Origin: Phaeoceros laevis
Lineage: Eukaryota; Anthocerotophyta; Anthocerotopsida; Notothyladales
Direction of reading: 5' to 3'
Assembly: GCA_049999765.1 (NCBI GenBank)
Contig: JBNGIQ010009157.1
Coordinates: 1-27,999, forward strand
Length of the DNA stretch: 27,999 bases
A program made the translations under genes and the position numbers. The notes under the pieces were generated by a model. It was not told the DNA's origin. It saw only the letters and a program-made list of their open reading frames with translations, and made no database searches. This document shows positions 19,601 through 27,810 of this stretch, piece by piece. Numbering within the stretch: position 1 is the first letter of the stretch; each line of letters opens with the position of its first letter.

Positions 19601-22424
19601 CAGATTGTCGGATGAGCGACAGGGTTTAGTGGTGCAAGCCGTTCAAACAGCACATGTGCATCAGGCCTACAGAAATGGAGAAAGTAATATCCATTAGGAG
19701 ATCATGCGCAGTCATGTCAGCCTGCAAATCCAGAGGCTTATGGAAGAGAATGTACTGTGAAACTCACAGACAGTTGCGACATAGCTAGATTCATGTTTCA
19801 GAGGCAACCATATCCCACCATAAACTAAAGCAAAAGGAACTCAATGTTGACGGTCGGACATACCAGTCATCCACAGACAGAAAACCACTAAGAAGACCCA
19901 ATTTCTGATTGGTGACAAGCTCCTGGGACCTTTCACCGACCGCCTCCGTCTCCATGTCTAAGGCTGCATATAAGTCGATGGTGACATCACCAGCTTTCTC
20001 TTCTTCCATAAGGTCCCGTCCAGTTGCTGCCAGGTTAATCTTTCCAATCCTGTTTGCCTGTGTAGCAAAAAAGCCTAGAGCTAAGTATCCAGCCCCAGCC
20101 ACAATCATTCAGAACATGTTAAGAGTCACATGATGCACGATTAGTCAAACTCCAGGTTGTCTCACAGAGTGGCAAGTCTGATTCTTTGATAGAGTTAGTT
20201 TTCGCCTCTTGCTTGCCCTAATCAACCAAATCAACTTCCTTGCACCCAAGTCCAGTTTGTACAACTACCAAGGCTGCAAGGCTGATGTGCCTAGCGACCC
20301 TCACATGAGATGCAGAGCAGAATGCTTGCACTTCTTATAATACCTCGTCTATACGCTTCTTTGCTACTTCTTCATATTGCTGGATTGCTTCTTCATCTTT
20401 AGGTAGCAGGTGAGCATATCTGGCACCAAAAAATTTGAACATTTGAAGTCTTCAACAAGACACATACAACCCATTTGAAGACCACACACAAACCCAAACC
20501 ATACCAAACCTACATGCTATCAAGGTCTATGAACTTTTCTTTGATAAGTGTGGCCGCCAATCTATACAATCCACTTGGCACTGGATCTTCGATTTCAGTA
20601 CGCTGATAATATTGAAATTTGAAACCAAGGATATGAGAGATGTGGGACTGCAATACCAGAAAGCACAATCAGATGCCAGTGCGGAAGCATGTGTCAGAAA
20701 AGTACGTCTAATTCCCAAGAGATGTGCTAAGTGACTTACCTTGGGAAACAGAGGTATTAGTTCCAGAAAAATGTCATTTTCCGGTTGCAACTCAAAACAC
20801 TCCAGTACCTGCAGATTCAGCAAATCTTGGAAGCGAATCAGGAGTGTGTGACTTCTAGCAGAAAACATCGTTCTTTTTTAACACCAGTCCCAGTTTGTTC
20901 TGAAGTGGCCTCTAAAACTTACAATATCAAACACACGGTTTGGATCAAGGTCGAAGTGACCAATTAATGACTGCAGATGCACAAGATCGACTGTCAGGCC
21001 AACCTCAAAATTATTAAGACGGTATATCCCTCAGGAATACAAAATGCTGAAAGAGGTCTTACACTTCTCGAATTACATGTTAAACAAACAGAGCTATGAA
21101 TTATAAAGATTCACACATCACCTTCAGAGTGCTGATCACAACAGCTGCTGTTTTGTGAGTCAGTCCATCTTGACTCAAAAGGGTTATCTGCAAGAACAAC
21201 AGGTGGTCAAAGCCTGAACAGCGAGGACAAGGAGCAAATTCCACAGGAGCAGTTCAGTGAAGTAACAAGGCTCTGTGGCTAACCAGCTTAGCATAACCTT
21301 CGCTCTCTTCCCGCAGAAGGTTGAACTTGGTTTGCTGATACAGCAAGCGTGTATTGACTCTGACCTGCATATGGGGGGACATACGTCAATCAAAGGTCAG
21401 GTACATACCTCCAAAGAGGACAAATTGTCACAAAAAAATCTCAAAAGAGGACAGAACGAACTGCAACCTCCTTGGATTTTAAATCCGGAGCTTTTATTTT
21501 GATCATCTCCGCCTCCCAAAGAAATTCTGCCTGCCCTTAGAAAGCACCAACCAGCGTAAGCACCACATTGGTTTTAATGAAGAGTTATCCTTCAAAACCC
21601 TGTAACCCAAAATCTCACAACTAAAACAGGAGATGCTAACTGTTCATGACATCCACGACAACAGAGATAAAAGTGCATGTTTCAGCAGAAAGGTCACCTC
21701 GCATCGCTCCTGGAGTAGCCTTACAGGCACTACACCAGAGTCGACAAGCCATTTTGCCTGAAAAAGGATAAGCAGCTGACAAACATAAAGTCCTTTTTCT
21801 GGAAGCACAACTTGGTTTGCCGAGTACAGCTGCGACACCCCCCTTCAAGAGGCAGGACATTGACACCAACTTGCAGAAAAGAACTGGGCCGCCATTATTG
21901 GACGGGACCGAAATCATCATTCTGGGCAAACATTTGGCAACCTCCCACTAAAAGTCTTCGCCATTATTCTGCTTTCACGATATAAACAGTATCGGGCCTC
22001 CTTTCTCACCAGCTCAATCAGTCGATTTCTCAACTCCCCAGGCTGCACAAGCTGCAGGAGAATTCCAGCAGTAAGCTCCAAGGAGTGAAACCAAGATAAA
22101 CTGCTCGACGTAAGAGGGATGACTCGATTGCCCATAGTACAATGATATAGCCAAATGAATCAGTAATCCACCTCTTGTCCCATATGAGCTATTGTATCAG
22201 CCAAAATTGATGCCGTCTCCTCCTTTACAGCAGCTTCGGTCAGATCCACTGAATCCAGCGCGACTCGACATTTTGATGGGGGCAATTCTCCTCGGACCTG
22301 CACACATGGGTGTCCGTCAAAGCAATCTGGAGTGATCCCGCATTGGCTATTATAAGTTCGTGCGAGATGAACTGCTCACCACAGTCCAGCAAAGCTCGTA
22401 GACGAAGCGGGCAGACGGCACCAT
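12654..22424 (-). CDS. THO2: THO2/THOC2, large scaffold subunit of the THO/TREX complex
   Basis: THO2 is the nuclear scaffold of THO, coupling transcription, splicing and mRNA export, and small-RNA biogenesis in plants. I trace 32 exons giving about 1,923 aa (Arabidopsis about 1,820). Every intron is GT-AG, and phases agree at all junctions but the last. In order: THOC2_N region (exons 1-16, residues 1 to about 535), including the [27 protein letters not shown] and [19 protein letters not shown] blocks; Thoc2 region (exons 17-19), [18 protein letters not shown] to [16 protein letters not shown]; Tho2 region (exons 24-27), [18 protein letters not shown] and [15 protein letters not shown]; then a disordered Ser/Pro tail and an Arg/Asp-rich tail from residue about 1184. 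The start is ATG 22424 ([15 protein letters not shown]). Orthologues have about 35 more N-terminal residues, so an upstream exon may be missing. The last 23 codons are one base out of phase with exon 31. Confidence 0.95.
14574..14741 (-). other. Stop-free, frame-preserving intron in THO2
   Basis: The intron between exons 29 and 30 begins gtactg and ends cattgcag. It is 168 bp (56 codons) and has no in-frame stop. Retention would add a hydrophobic, Cys-rich stretch ([14 protein letters not shown]...CPFLSLQ) unlike its Arg/Ser-rich surroundings. The composition change and splice sites support it being an intron; retention would give a longer isoform. Confidence 0.7.
16819..20057 (-). other. THO2: THO2 exons 12-24 (exon map)
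   Basis: Exons, minus strand: 12, 20057-19864; 13, 19666-19586; 14, 19502-19313; 15, 19237-18992; 16, 18872-18792; 17, 18629-18510; 18, 18426-18367; 19, 18242-18115; 20, 18005-17909; 21, 17780-17652; 22, 17504-17401; 23, 17262-17082; 24, 16997-16819. Phase-2 junctions follow exons 12, 13, 19, 22 and 24; the rest are phase 0. Exon 22 ([19 protein letters not shown]) has no ATG-started ORF of its own, but it fits both flanks exactly. Confidence 0.9.
20344..22424 (-). other. THO2: THO2 exons 1-11 (exon map)
   Basis: Exons, minus strand: 1, 22424-22380; 2, 22297-22172; 3, 22051-22010; 4, 21757-21698; 5, 21530-21468; 6, 21364-21284; 7, 21187-21122; 8, 20970-20923; 9, 20808-20740; 10, 20647-20514; 11, 20419-20344. 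All junctions are phase 0 except 10/11, where an AT|A Ile codon is split inside [12 protein letters not shown]. Exon starts were set from conserved strings such as [40 protein letters not shown] and [17 protein letters not shown]. Confidence 0.9.
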
Positions 22425-22658
22425 GGCTCGGGGTACGCCGACAATCAGTGTAATGTGCGCCGGTCCCCGACCCTGTCCGCGGGTTATGGCGAGAACCCTC
22501 CTGAGCAAGGGCTTCTTCTTCTTCGTAAAGTGTATGTATGTAAGCCGGTTTCATTATAGCGGGTTTCATTAGACCCAGGTTTCATCATTATCATTATTAT
22601 CACCAGACCTGGATTACTTGGTCGTACAATAGGTAGTTGTGATAGCTGTATCTAGGTA
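22425..22658. other. Region just upstream of the THO2 start
   Basis: No exon encoding the missing THO2 N-terminus is seen on the minus strand here. The plus strand shows a short clustered motif GGTTTCATTA about three times at 22547-22588, followed by a TCATTATCATTATTATCA run. The THO2 reading frame is open upstream of the ATG to a TGA near 22550, so a non-ATG start or spliced leader is possible. Confidence 0.4.
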
Positions 22659-22682
22659 CAATTCCAATTCCAATTCCAATTG
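22659..22682. repeat. (AATTCC)n microsatellite
   Basis: About four hexamer units of CAATTC, ending CCAATTG. Confidence 0.8.
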
Positions 22683-22840
22683 TTAGCCGTTAGAGACTAC
22701 GTTACAATATGCTGGCGTGTGGATCATGTGGGCAATGTGGTTTTTTGGAGGCTGGAAACTTGGCCAACCCGAAGCATGTCTTTTGTGTCCCCAAACATGT
22801 CCCTTTGGTAACTCTCGTGTACTTTTTTCCGGATTTTGTC

Positions 22841-23690
22841 TCAGTGTCCAATTTCCATGTTGGACAACTCCGCACAAAGTTATAGTGAAACTACTCACTG
22901 GAGAATGAATTCACTGTCAATGTCGTGGGGAAGGTTCCAACTTCCAAGCTCTACAACAATATGTATGCATTCTCGGTATCCAATTTTCATTATGGACAAC
23001 TCAGCACAAAGTTATAGTGAAACTAGTCATTGGAGAATGAATTCACTGTCAATGTCGTGGGGAAGGTTCCAAGCTCTACAACCATATGTGTGCATTCAAT
23101 GTCGTGGGGAATGTCGTGGGGAAGGTTCCAAGCTCTACAGCCATATGTGTGCATTCAATGTCGTGGGGAAGGTTCCAAGCTCTACAGCCATATGTGTGCA
23201 TTCTCCGTGTCCAATTTTCATTGTGGACAACTCAGCACAAAGGTAAAGTGAAACTACTCTTCAAAAGTCACTGTCACTATCACTATCGTGGCGAAGGTTC
23301 CAACCCTCGACAGCAATATGTGTATACACACATAATGGTGCTATAATCTATGTGAAATTTTGTGTGCATTCTCTTGTCCAACTTTCATTGCGGACAACTC
23401 AGCACAAAAGTAAAACTACCCTCGTAGTCACTCTTGGTGTCGTGGCGAAGGTCCCAACCCTCCATAGCAATATGTGTANNNNNNNNNNTTGGTGTCGTGG
23501 CGAAGGTCCCAACCCTCCATAGCAATATGTGTATAGACACATAATGGTGCTGTAAACCTAGATGAGAATTTCGCCACGTGAGCAGTGTCAATGTTGTGGG
23601 GAAGGTCCCTAAGTCTGGGAAGGTCCCAAAGTCTACAGTGATATATGCATACACATATAAAGGTGTTGTTGTAAACCTAGATGAGAATTT
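22841..23690. repeat. Hierarchical minisatellite array
   Basis: A long unit (GTCCAATTTTCATT-TGGACAACTCAGCACAAAG...GTCGTGGGGAAGGTTCC) starts near 22845, 22977, 23209 and 23375. Within it a 47-bp subunit (AATGTCGTGGGGAAGGTTCC...CATATGTGTGCATTC) is repeated at 23051, 23110 and 23157, with a truncated 12-bp copy at 23098. Later units drift to GTGTCGTGGCGAAGGTCC. Open frames across the array (up to 136 codons) are repeat-driven and not believed coding. Confidence 0.85.
23479..23488. other. Assembly gap (10 N) flanked by a 45-bp identical repeat
   Basis: Positions 23434-23478 and 23489-23533 carry the same 45 bases (TTGGTGTCGTGGCGAAGG...). A fixed 10-N gap between identical ends is typical of a scaffolder joining overlapping contigs, so one copy may be an artefact. 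Confidence 0.9.
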
Positions 23691-24226
23691 CACAAAATTT
23701 CACAAGGGCAAGGGGGACCCTAATAGGGACCGTCAACCTCCTAAAATATATACACACACACAAGATGAGCAAAACCTTTAAGAAGTGTAAAACCTTTTTA
23801 AGAGATATGGCTTTGATGAAGATTTTGTTGAAAAGACAATGATATAATAAGAAAGGATTTAAAACACCTACACAATGGTATAATTAAAGGTCTGAACTTA
23901 AGTCCAAAATTTTGAAGTCTCATCTTTTCACTTCCATTCCCTTTGCGCTAAAAAATGGAGGTGAGTGTACTGTTTACCTGAATATATCATAGGAAACATG
24001 TTAAATTACTTTTGGAAAGGTCGTGGTTCTCAACTGGATTGTGGATCTAACTGGATGGAACCACAGTCTCCGTTAATACTGGTGACGTGGTTTGGGTGTG
24101 ACGTGGACGAAAAGTGCCAGGAAGATGACTTGGCCGCATTTGGGGATTCGGATGACCTGGAAGTTTTGGGAGGACCGGGATGTGGAGACGAGGGCTCCAG
24201 ATGGAGTTGACATGTGTTTGATGAGA
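23691..24226. other. AT-rich spacer
   Basis: An (AC)n-like run lies at about 23750-23761, followed by A/T-rich DNA. A short plus-strand open frame at 23965-24210 rich in Asp/Gly (DDLAAFGDSDDLEVLGGPG) has no recognised family. Confidence 0.35.
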
Positions 24227-24310
24227 TTTAAAAGTTCGGAAAGTTGGTGTGAGAGTGAGAAACTTTGATCAAACTTTCTCACTCTCACACTAACTTTCCG
24301 AACTCTTAAA
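24227..24310. repeat. 84-bp near-perfect palindrome
   Basis: Arms 24227-24268 and 24269-24310 pair at 39 of 42 positions with no spacer. The centre is TTTGATCAAA (24264-24273); mismatches fall at 24263/24274, 24246/24291 and 24232/24305. As RNA or single-stranded DNA this makes a long hairpin. The arms are GTGAGAGTGAGAAA-rich. No TIR/target-site structure is obvious at its ends. Confidence 0.92.
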
Positions 24311-24527
24311 ATCCAACTCGCAATTCAATAGATTTGAACGGCCACGATTGGGTCTTAGAACGAGCTCTTTTCTACAATCCTGCTAATGCGGTACGTTGTG
24401 GCATAGTAATTTCTAGACCATGGTGCTAAGTCCCTTTCACGCAACCATAAGGGTTACCAACCTCAAATCCGGTCATACTAAACAACAATCAGCATGCAAG
24501 AACTGTGGTGCTCTCGTCCTACCAAAA

Positions 24528-24690
24528 TGTCAGGGAAAAATGGCAGGGAAAAATGCTAGGAGCGTTAGTTAGAGCGTTAGCTAGATAAGGTAGGTAGACA
24601 AGCTAAAAAAAAATTGCCACGGAAAAATGTTAGGGAAAAATGTCAGGAAAATACCAAGAAAACGTTAGGGAAAAATGTCAGGCGCGTTAG
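24528..24690. repeat. Clustered GGGAAAAATG motif repeats
   Basis: The motif (C/T)AGGGAAAAATG(T/G)(C/T)AGG recurs about five times, interleaved with GCGTTAG copies. It is a degenerate short tandem array, non-coding. Confidence 0.7.
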
Positions 24691-24704
24691 TTTTTAGCTT
24701 TTAG

Positions 24705-24745
24705 GAGGTAGGTAGGTAGGTAGGTAGGTAGGTAGGTAGGTAGGT
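24705..24745. repeat. (GTAG)n tetranucleotide microsatellite
   Basis: About ten consecutive AGGT/GTAG units from 24705 to 24745. Confidence 0.95.
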
Positions 24746-24750
24746 TTAGT

Positions 24751-24833
24751 GCAGGGTCCGCAAATTGAGTCGAGTACACGGCCATTTTGCTGCTCGGTTG
24801 GCTCACCACCAAACGGTTATCATTCATTCATGG
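24751..24833. repeat. Dispersed repeat, copy 1 (copy 2 at 27199-27293)
   Basis: It begins CAGGGTCC, runs through ATTGAGTCG, CGGCC and CGGTTGG, and ends at CATTCATTCATGG. The same order of blocks with small indels occurs at 27199-27293, same strand. It is probably the end of a retroelement or other transposon. Confidence 0.7.
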
Positions 24834-25005
24834 ATGCACACACCAGGATGCCGTCAATCTCCACACACCCTGTCCGGAATGTGCCTTTTGCGGCTTCCCC
24901 CAACGTACTAAGCACAACACTCTCAGGAACCGAGCAAAGGTCACGGCTGTTTGCAACCAATGTTCCAAGCAGAGCTTCAATTCCAGTGTGAAGTTTCACG
25001 CATGA
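24787..25005 (+). other. Short open frame with Cys-pair motifs, unassigned
   Basis: The frame contains CPECAFCG then, after a basic spacer (PQRTKHNTLRNRAKV), AVCNQCSKQSF. Four Cys pairs/residues spaced like this could bind zinc. The region sits among transposon relics, so it may be a fragment of an element-encoded protein. The first codon is not ATG and no flanking exons are clear. Confidence 0.3.
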
Positions 25006-25270
25006 ATTCGCACCTCTTAAAGGACAGGTCGTGAAGCAAATAGTAAGCAACCCAATCCCTGGCACTAGCAAGCCCCTAATCCCATGAGGCCGGAACCTAG
25101 ATTAGGTCGACTTCGGTTCCATTAAGAACCCGCCAGACCTGCTACAAAACCCTGGGAGTAATCTGATTCTATTGGGACCCGACCCGCTTAATTGAACCAG
25201 ACTTAAAACTCCCCAGGCAAGAAACCATGCCACAAACATTAACTTACTGTCTGTTCCTTAGGCTAGTGTT

Positions 25271-25352
25271 TGGCCTTTTTCTGGATGTCCGGCCTGTGCT
25301 CGTTACTTACTGTGTGTTCTAGGTTTTGGTCGTGTGCCGGATGTCCGGCACA
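25271..25352. repeat. Palindromic-motif block A
   Basis: This has an imperfect CTGGATGTCCGG at about 25281 and a 20-bp palindrome TGTGCCGGATGTCCGGCACA at 25333-25352 (9-bp perfect arms around TG). The two are about 54 bp apart. Block B at 26339-26414 repeats the arrangement. Confidence 0.85.
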
Positions 25353-25520
25353 AGAGACATTCAGCATTCGAGACATGAATTCGGCGCCTGGCTGAAACGA
25401 ACCCTTCATTATGGAACTTTTACTTTAAATTTGTTTATGAATATGGGCGGTACATGGGCCGGCAATCTTACAATTGGTTTCCATTGTTTTTTAGCCGACA
25501 CATAGTTCAAACTTAAACTC

Positions 25521-26285
25521 CACAAGAAGTGGCAGGCCTTGGAAAGGGAGAGACTGACAAGGCACCGAGTGAAGTGTCATGGCAACCCGTCCAGGTATCT
25601 TCAAATTGCTATTGACGGTATGGATTAGAAGATTCTGAAGACAAACCTTCCCCACTTGCGAAGACTCCCTAAAGATGTGGAAAATGCAAGCATGATTTAG
25701 GTGCGTGCACGTAGTTGGATATCTTGTTTTTAACATGGCGTTGCTATCATCCAGCATGTGATCAACAACTGGGAAGGGAGTTTGCCAGACGTTTTCTTTT
25801 TGCAAATGGACAACACATCAAAAGAGCCGCGTTTTTCAGGCTCCTTTGCTGCGGAGTCATGAATTTCGCAAGGTACTTCCTCCGGGTGGAACCTGCAGAT
25901 CGGCGTGCTTGCATCTACATTGTTCCTGCACTCAAGCACACAATTCAACCGCACCACTACCTGGAGAGCAAGGGAGACTACGCTGACAAGCTCCTCAAGC
26001 TGAGCGGTGGCATATCCGATGTCCAAGAATAATCTCATTATGAGCTATCTTAACATGCTCGTCGTCTCTTTGAGAAAGTGAAAATCAGATTTCTTATTAT
26101 GGGGCATACTCATGATCAAATGGATCAGATGTTGAGCCGTTTTTCTATGACGCCAAAGATGCGGTCATATTGCCAGAATTGTTGACCAGCTTTGATTCAA
26201 AGAGCATACACACCTATGCCAAGTATCATACTTATCAAGGAAGTTCCGGACTTTCAAGCTTATGTATGACCCTCGGGATTGAAGA
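25521..26285 (+). mobile_element. Degenerate DUF7869-type transposon-associated gene
   Basis: Collinear pieces in shifting frames: KKWQALERERLTRHRVKCHG then YLQIAIDGMD, a TAG, and TNLPHLRRLPKDVENASMI (25521-25700); INNWEGSLPDVFFLQMDNTS then KE (25747-25826); a foreign-looking gap; KNNLIMSYLNMLV (from 26025); and FEKVKIRFLIMGHTHDQMDQ then MLSRFS. The IDGMD, LQMDN and GHTH-x-x-x-DQ blocks match what I know of DUF7869 proteins, which are common as repeat-associated genes in eukaryotes. There are stops (TAG at about 25626 and 25697), frameshifts and an insertion, so it is dead. The mechanism of the parent element is unknown to me. Confidence 0.7.
25827..26024 (+). other. About 198-bp insertion inside the DUF7869 relic, open in one frame
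   Basis: It separates TSKE from KNN, which are adjacent in DUF7869 proteins. It is GC-richer than its flanks and open throughout in the plus frame, giving FARYFLRVEPADRRACIYIV, PALKHTIQPHHYLESKG and DYADKLLKLSGGISDVQE. I do not recognise it. It could be a captured gene fragment or an alternative exon. There is no clear target duplication. Confidence 0.4.
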
Positions 26286-26338
26286 AGGCAACGGGGGCGG
26301 TACGTAAGCTTCATAATTAATATGTCTTTTCAACATGT

Positions 26339-26414
26339 TGGCCTTGTGCCGGATGTCCGGCCTGCGCTTGCTAATAGTTGTTTCTGCTTTTTGTCGCTGT
26401 GCCGGGTGTCCGGC
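26339..26414. repeat. Palindromic-motif block B
   Basis: GCCGGATGTCCGGC at 26348-26361 and GCCGGGTGTCCGGC at 26401-26414, 53 bp apart, have the same spacing and similar filler as block A. A single half-like ATGTCCGGCCC occurs at 26564-26574. Confidence 0.85.
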
Positions 26415-26687
26415 CCAACGAATGCATAATGTATGAATCTCAGGAAAGAAATGATTCTGTAAAGTAGGTGATTTCAAGATTTCACAGGGTCCATCATCAT
26501 CAAAGAAGCATCGAAGCTGAACAAAAATGATCATAAATCCACTTTTATAAAAATGTATACGCCATGTCCGGCCCAATTTTTTTGCACCAAATGGGAACAG
26601 GATTGTGTTCCTCGGACGTAGGGATGAACCAGGAGTAGCGGAAGTAGATAGATGTAGAGACATGCGCAAAAAAGTAGACTAAGTAAC

Positions 26688-27002
26688 TAGCTTTTTCATG
26701 AAAAAGACATTGCTACCATTGTTCAGCGTGGTTTATTTTTGGAGGACAGTCGCCTTAGGGTATCCCATTTTATTCCTTGTCCCCGTCCTACGCAATGGTT
26801 TCCTTGTGAGGGTTTTGGATTTACTCAATCAGCTTGCCATCGTGATGTGAAATGTGTACATTGTGGTGGCCCTCATATGGTGGTGGAATGCTATGCGATT
26901 AAAGCTGATGCTACATGCTACAATTATCAAGGAAAACATTGGGCTTCTTATGTGTCTTGTCCAGCTTGTATACAAGCGAATATTGCGATCTCTTGTGGAT
27001 AG
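26688..27002 (+). mobile_element. LINE-type gag (zinc-knuckle) relic of a non-LTR retrotransposon
   Basis: The open frame begins FHEKDIATIVQRGLFLEDS and carries three successive knuckle units of the kind seen in ORF1/gag of Jockey- and L1-like elements: PCEGFGFTQSAC (first Cys and His replaced: W-F and F), KCVHCGGPHMVVEC (intact CX2CX3HX4C), and TCYNYQGKHWASYVSCPAC (second Cys is Tyr). It ends TAG at 27000-27002. There is no reverse transcriptase in the window. It would bind element RNA in a live copy; the damaged knuckles and short length indicate a fossil. Confidence 0.75.
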
Positions 27003-27198
27003 ATAAAGGAGGGGGAGACTTAGATTAACCCCTCTCTCTTTCTGCCTACGGAAAGCCCTTAAGGAAGGAAGGTTGAGGTTGGTGGGCTCATAGGTAGAAA
27101 AGTAGAGAGTTACCTAGGATCGACCAAAAAGGGCCAAAAAGGTCCAAAAGTTAGGAAATTATACAAGTTAGGGACAAACAACTAGCCTGGATAAACAA

Positions 27199-27293
27199 CA
27201 GGGTCCTTAGATTGAGTCGGGGCCGCGGCCTTCTTACTGTCCGACCGGTTGGTTAAACGCCCACACCGGTGACGCTTCATTCATTCATTCATG
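27199..27293. repeat. Dispersed repeat, copy 2 (of 24751-24833)
   Basis: CAGGGTCC, ATTGAGTCGG, CGGCC and CGGTTGG, ending with CATTCATTCATTCATGG. It follows the LINE gag relic by about 200 bp. Confidence 0.7.
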
Positions 27294-27480
27294 GAGGGAG
27301 TTATCCATGAGCTATCTTCAATTCTCTCTATTGCGTATATGGGTCTGGTTAAGGTCTCGAGCTCGATTTATGTGGTGCACTATCTTTGTATTTTCAGCAC
27401 TAGAATGGAATTCTTCTTCAGCACTAGTATGGTGGAATTCCTCTTCTTCTTCTTCTTTCCAATGCACTCAAAAGCTCTTA

Positions 27481-27590
27481 AGGACCTCTTTCGAACTGGC
27501 AGTTCGCTCGGATTTCGCTCCCTCAGTTCGGCTGCGAAACTGCCGCGAACTGCGCGAACTGCCCCAAATCTGCCAAAAACGTTCACGGAC
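27481..27590. repeat. Dispersed 108-bp repeat, copy 2
   Basis: It matches 8717-8824 in the same orientation. This copy is slightly longer because of CGAAACTGCCGCG where copy 1 has CCAACTGCCACG. The minus reading VNVFGRFGAVRAVRG is shared but is a by-product of the DNA repeat. Confidence 0.85.
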
Positions 27591-27710
27591 TGCCACTGAC
27601 TTTTGATTTTAGTTCGTCCTACCTGGCTCCGACATGGCTCCGACGTGGCAATCCCAAACTCCCCATGGACGGAATCTGCTCCGGAACTGACTTCTCCACG
27701 AAATCTCAAA

Positions 27711-27810
27711 AAAAACTCTAGTTCGCGCCCAACTACAAGTTTTCCGTTAGTGTTCGAGAAAGTAAAAACTCTAGTTCGCGCCCAACTACAAGTTTTCCGT
27801 TAGTGTTCGA
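27711..27810. repeat. Perfect 47-bp tandem duplication, period 53 bp
   Basis: AAAAACTCTAGTTCGCGCCC... occupies 27711-27757 and is repeated exactly at 27764-27810. The 6-bp spacer and right flank form a CGAGAAAGTA (27755-27764) / TACTTTCTCG (27811-27820) inverted pair. It is probably the terminal region of a transposon. Confidence 0.9.

Noticed and set aside
22240-22569. 109-codon minus ORF starting MKPAIMKPAY as the THO2 N-terminus
   Set aside because: The THO2 reading [10 protein letters not shown] is in a different frame. This ORF reads through the exon 1 donor and intron.
22836-23346. Plus-strand ORFs of 73-136 codons with repeated NSAQSYSET/CRGEGSKLYS motifs
   Set aside because: They are translations of the minisatellite; several frames are open because of repeat composition, and the assembly gap lies nearby.
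25714-25830. Plus frame reading TWRCYHPACDQQLGREFARR as the DUF7869 reading
   Set aside because: The adjacent frame gives the conserved WEGSLPDVFFLQMDNTSKE block, so the other is a shadow until the inserted segment.
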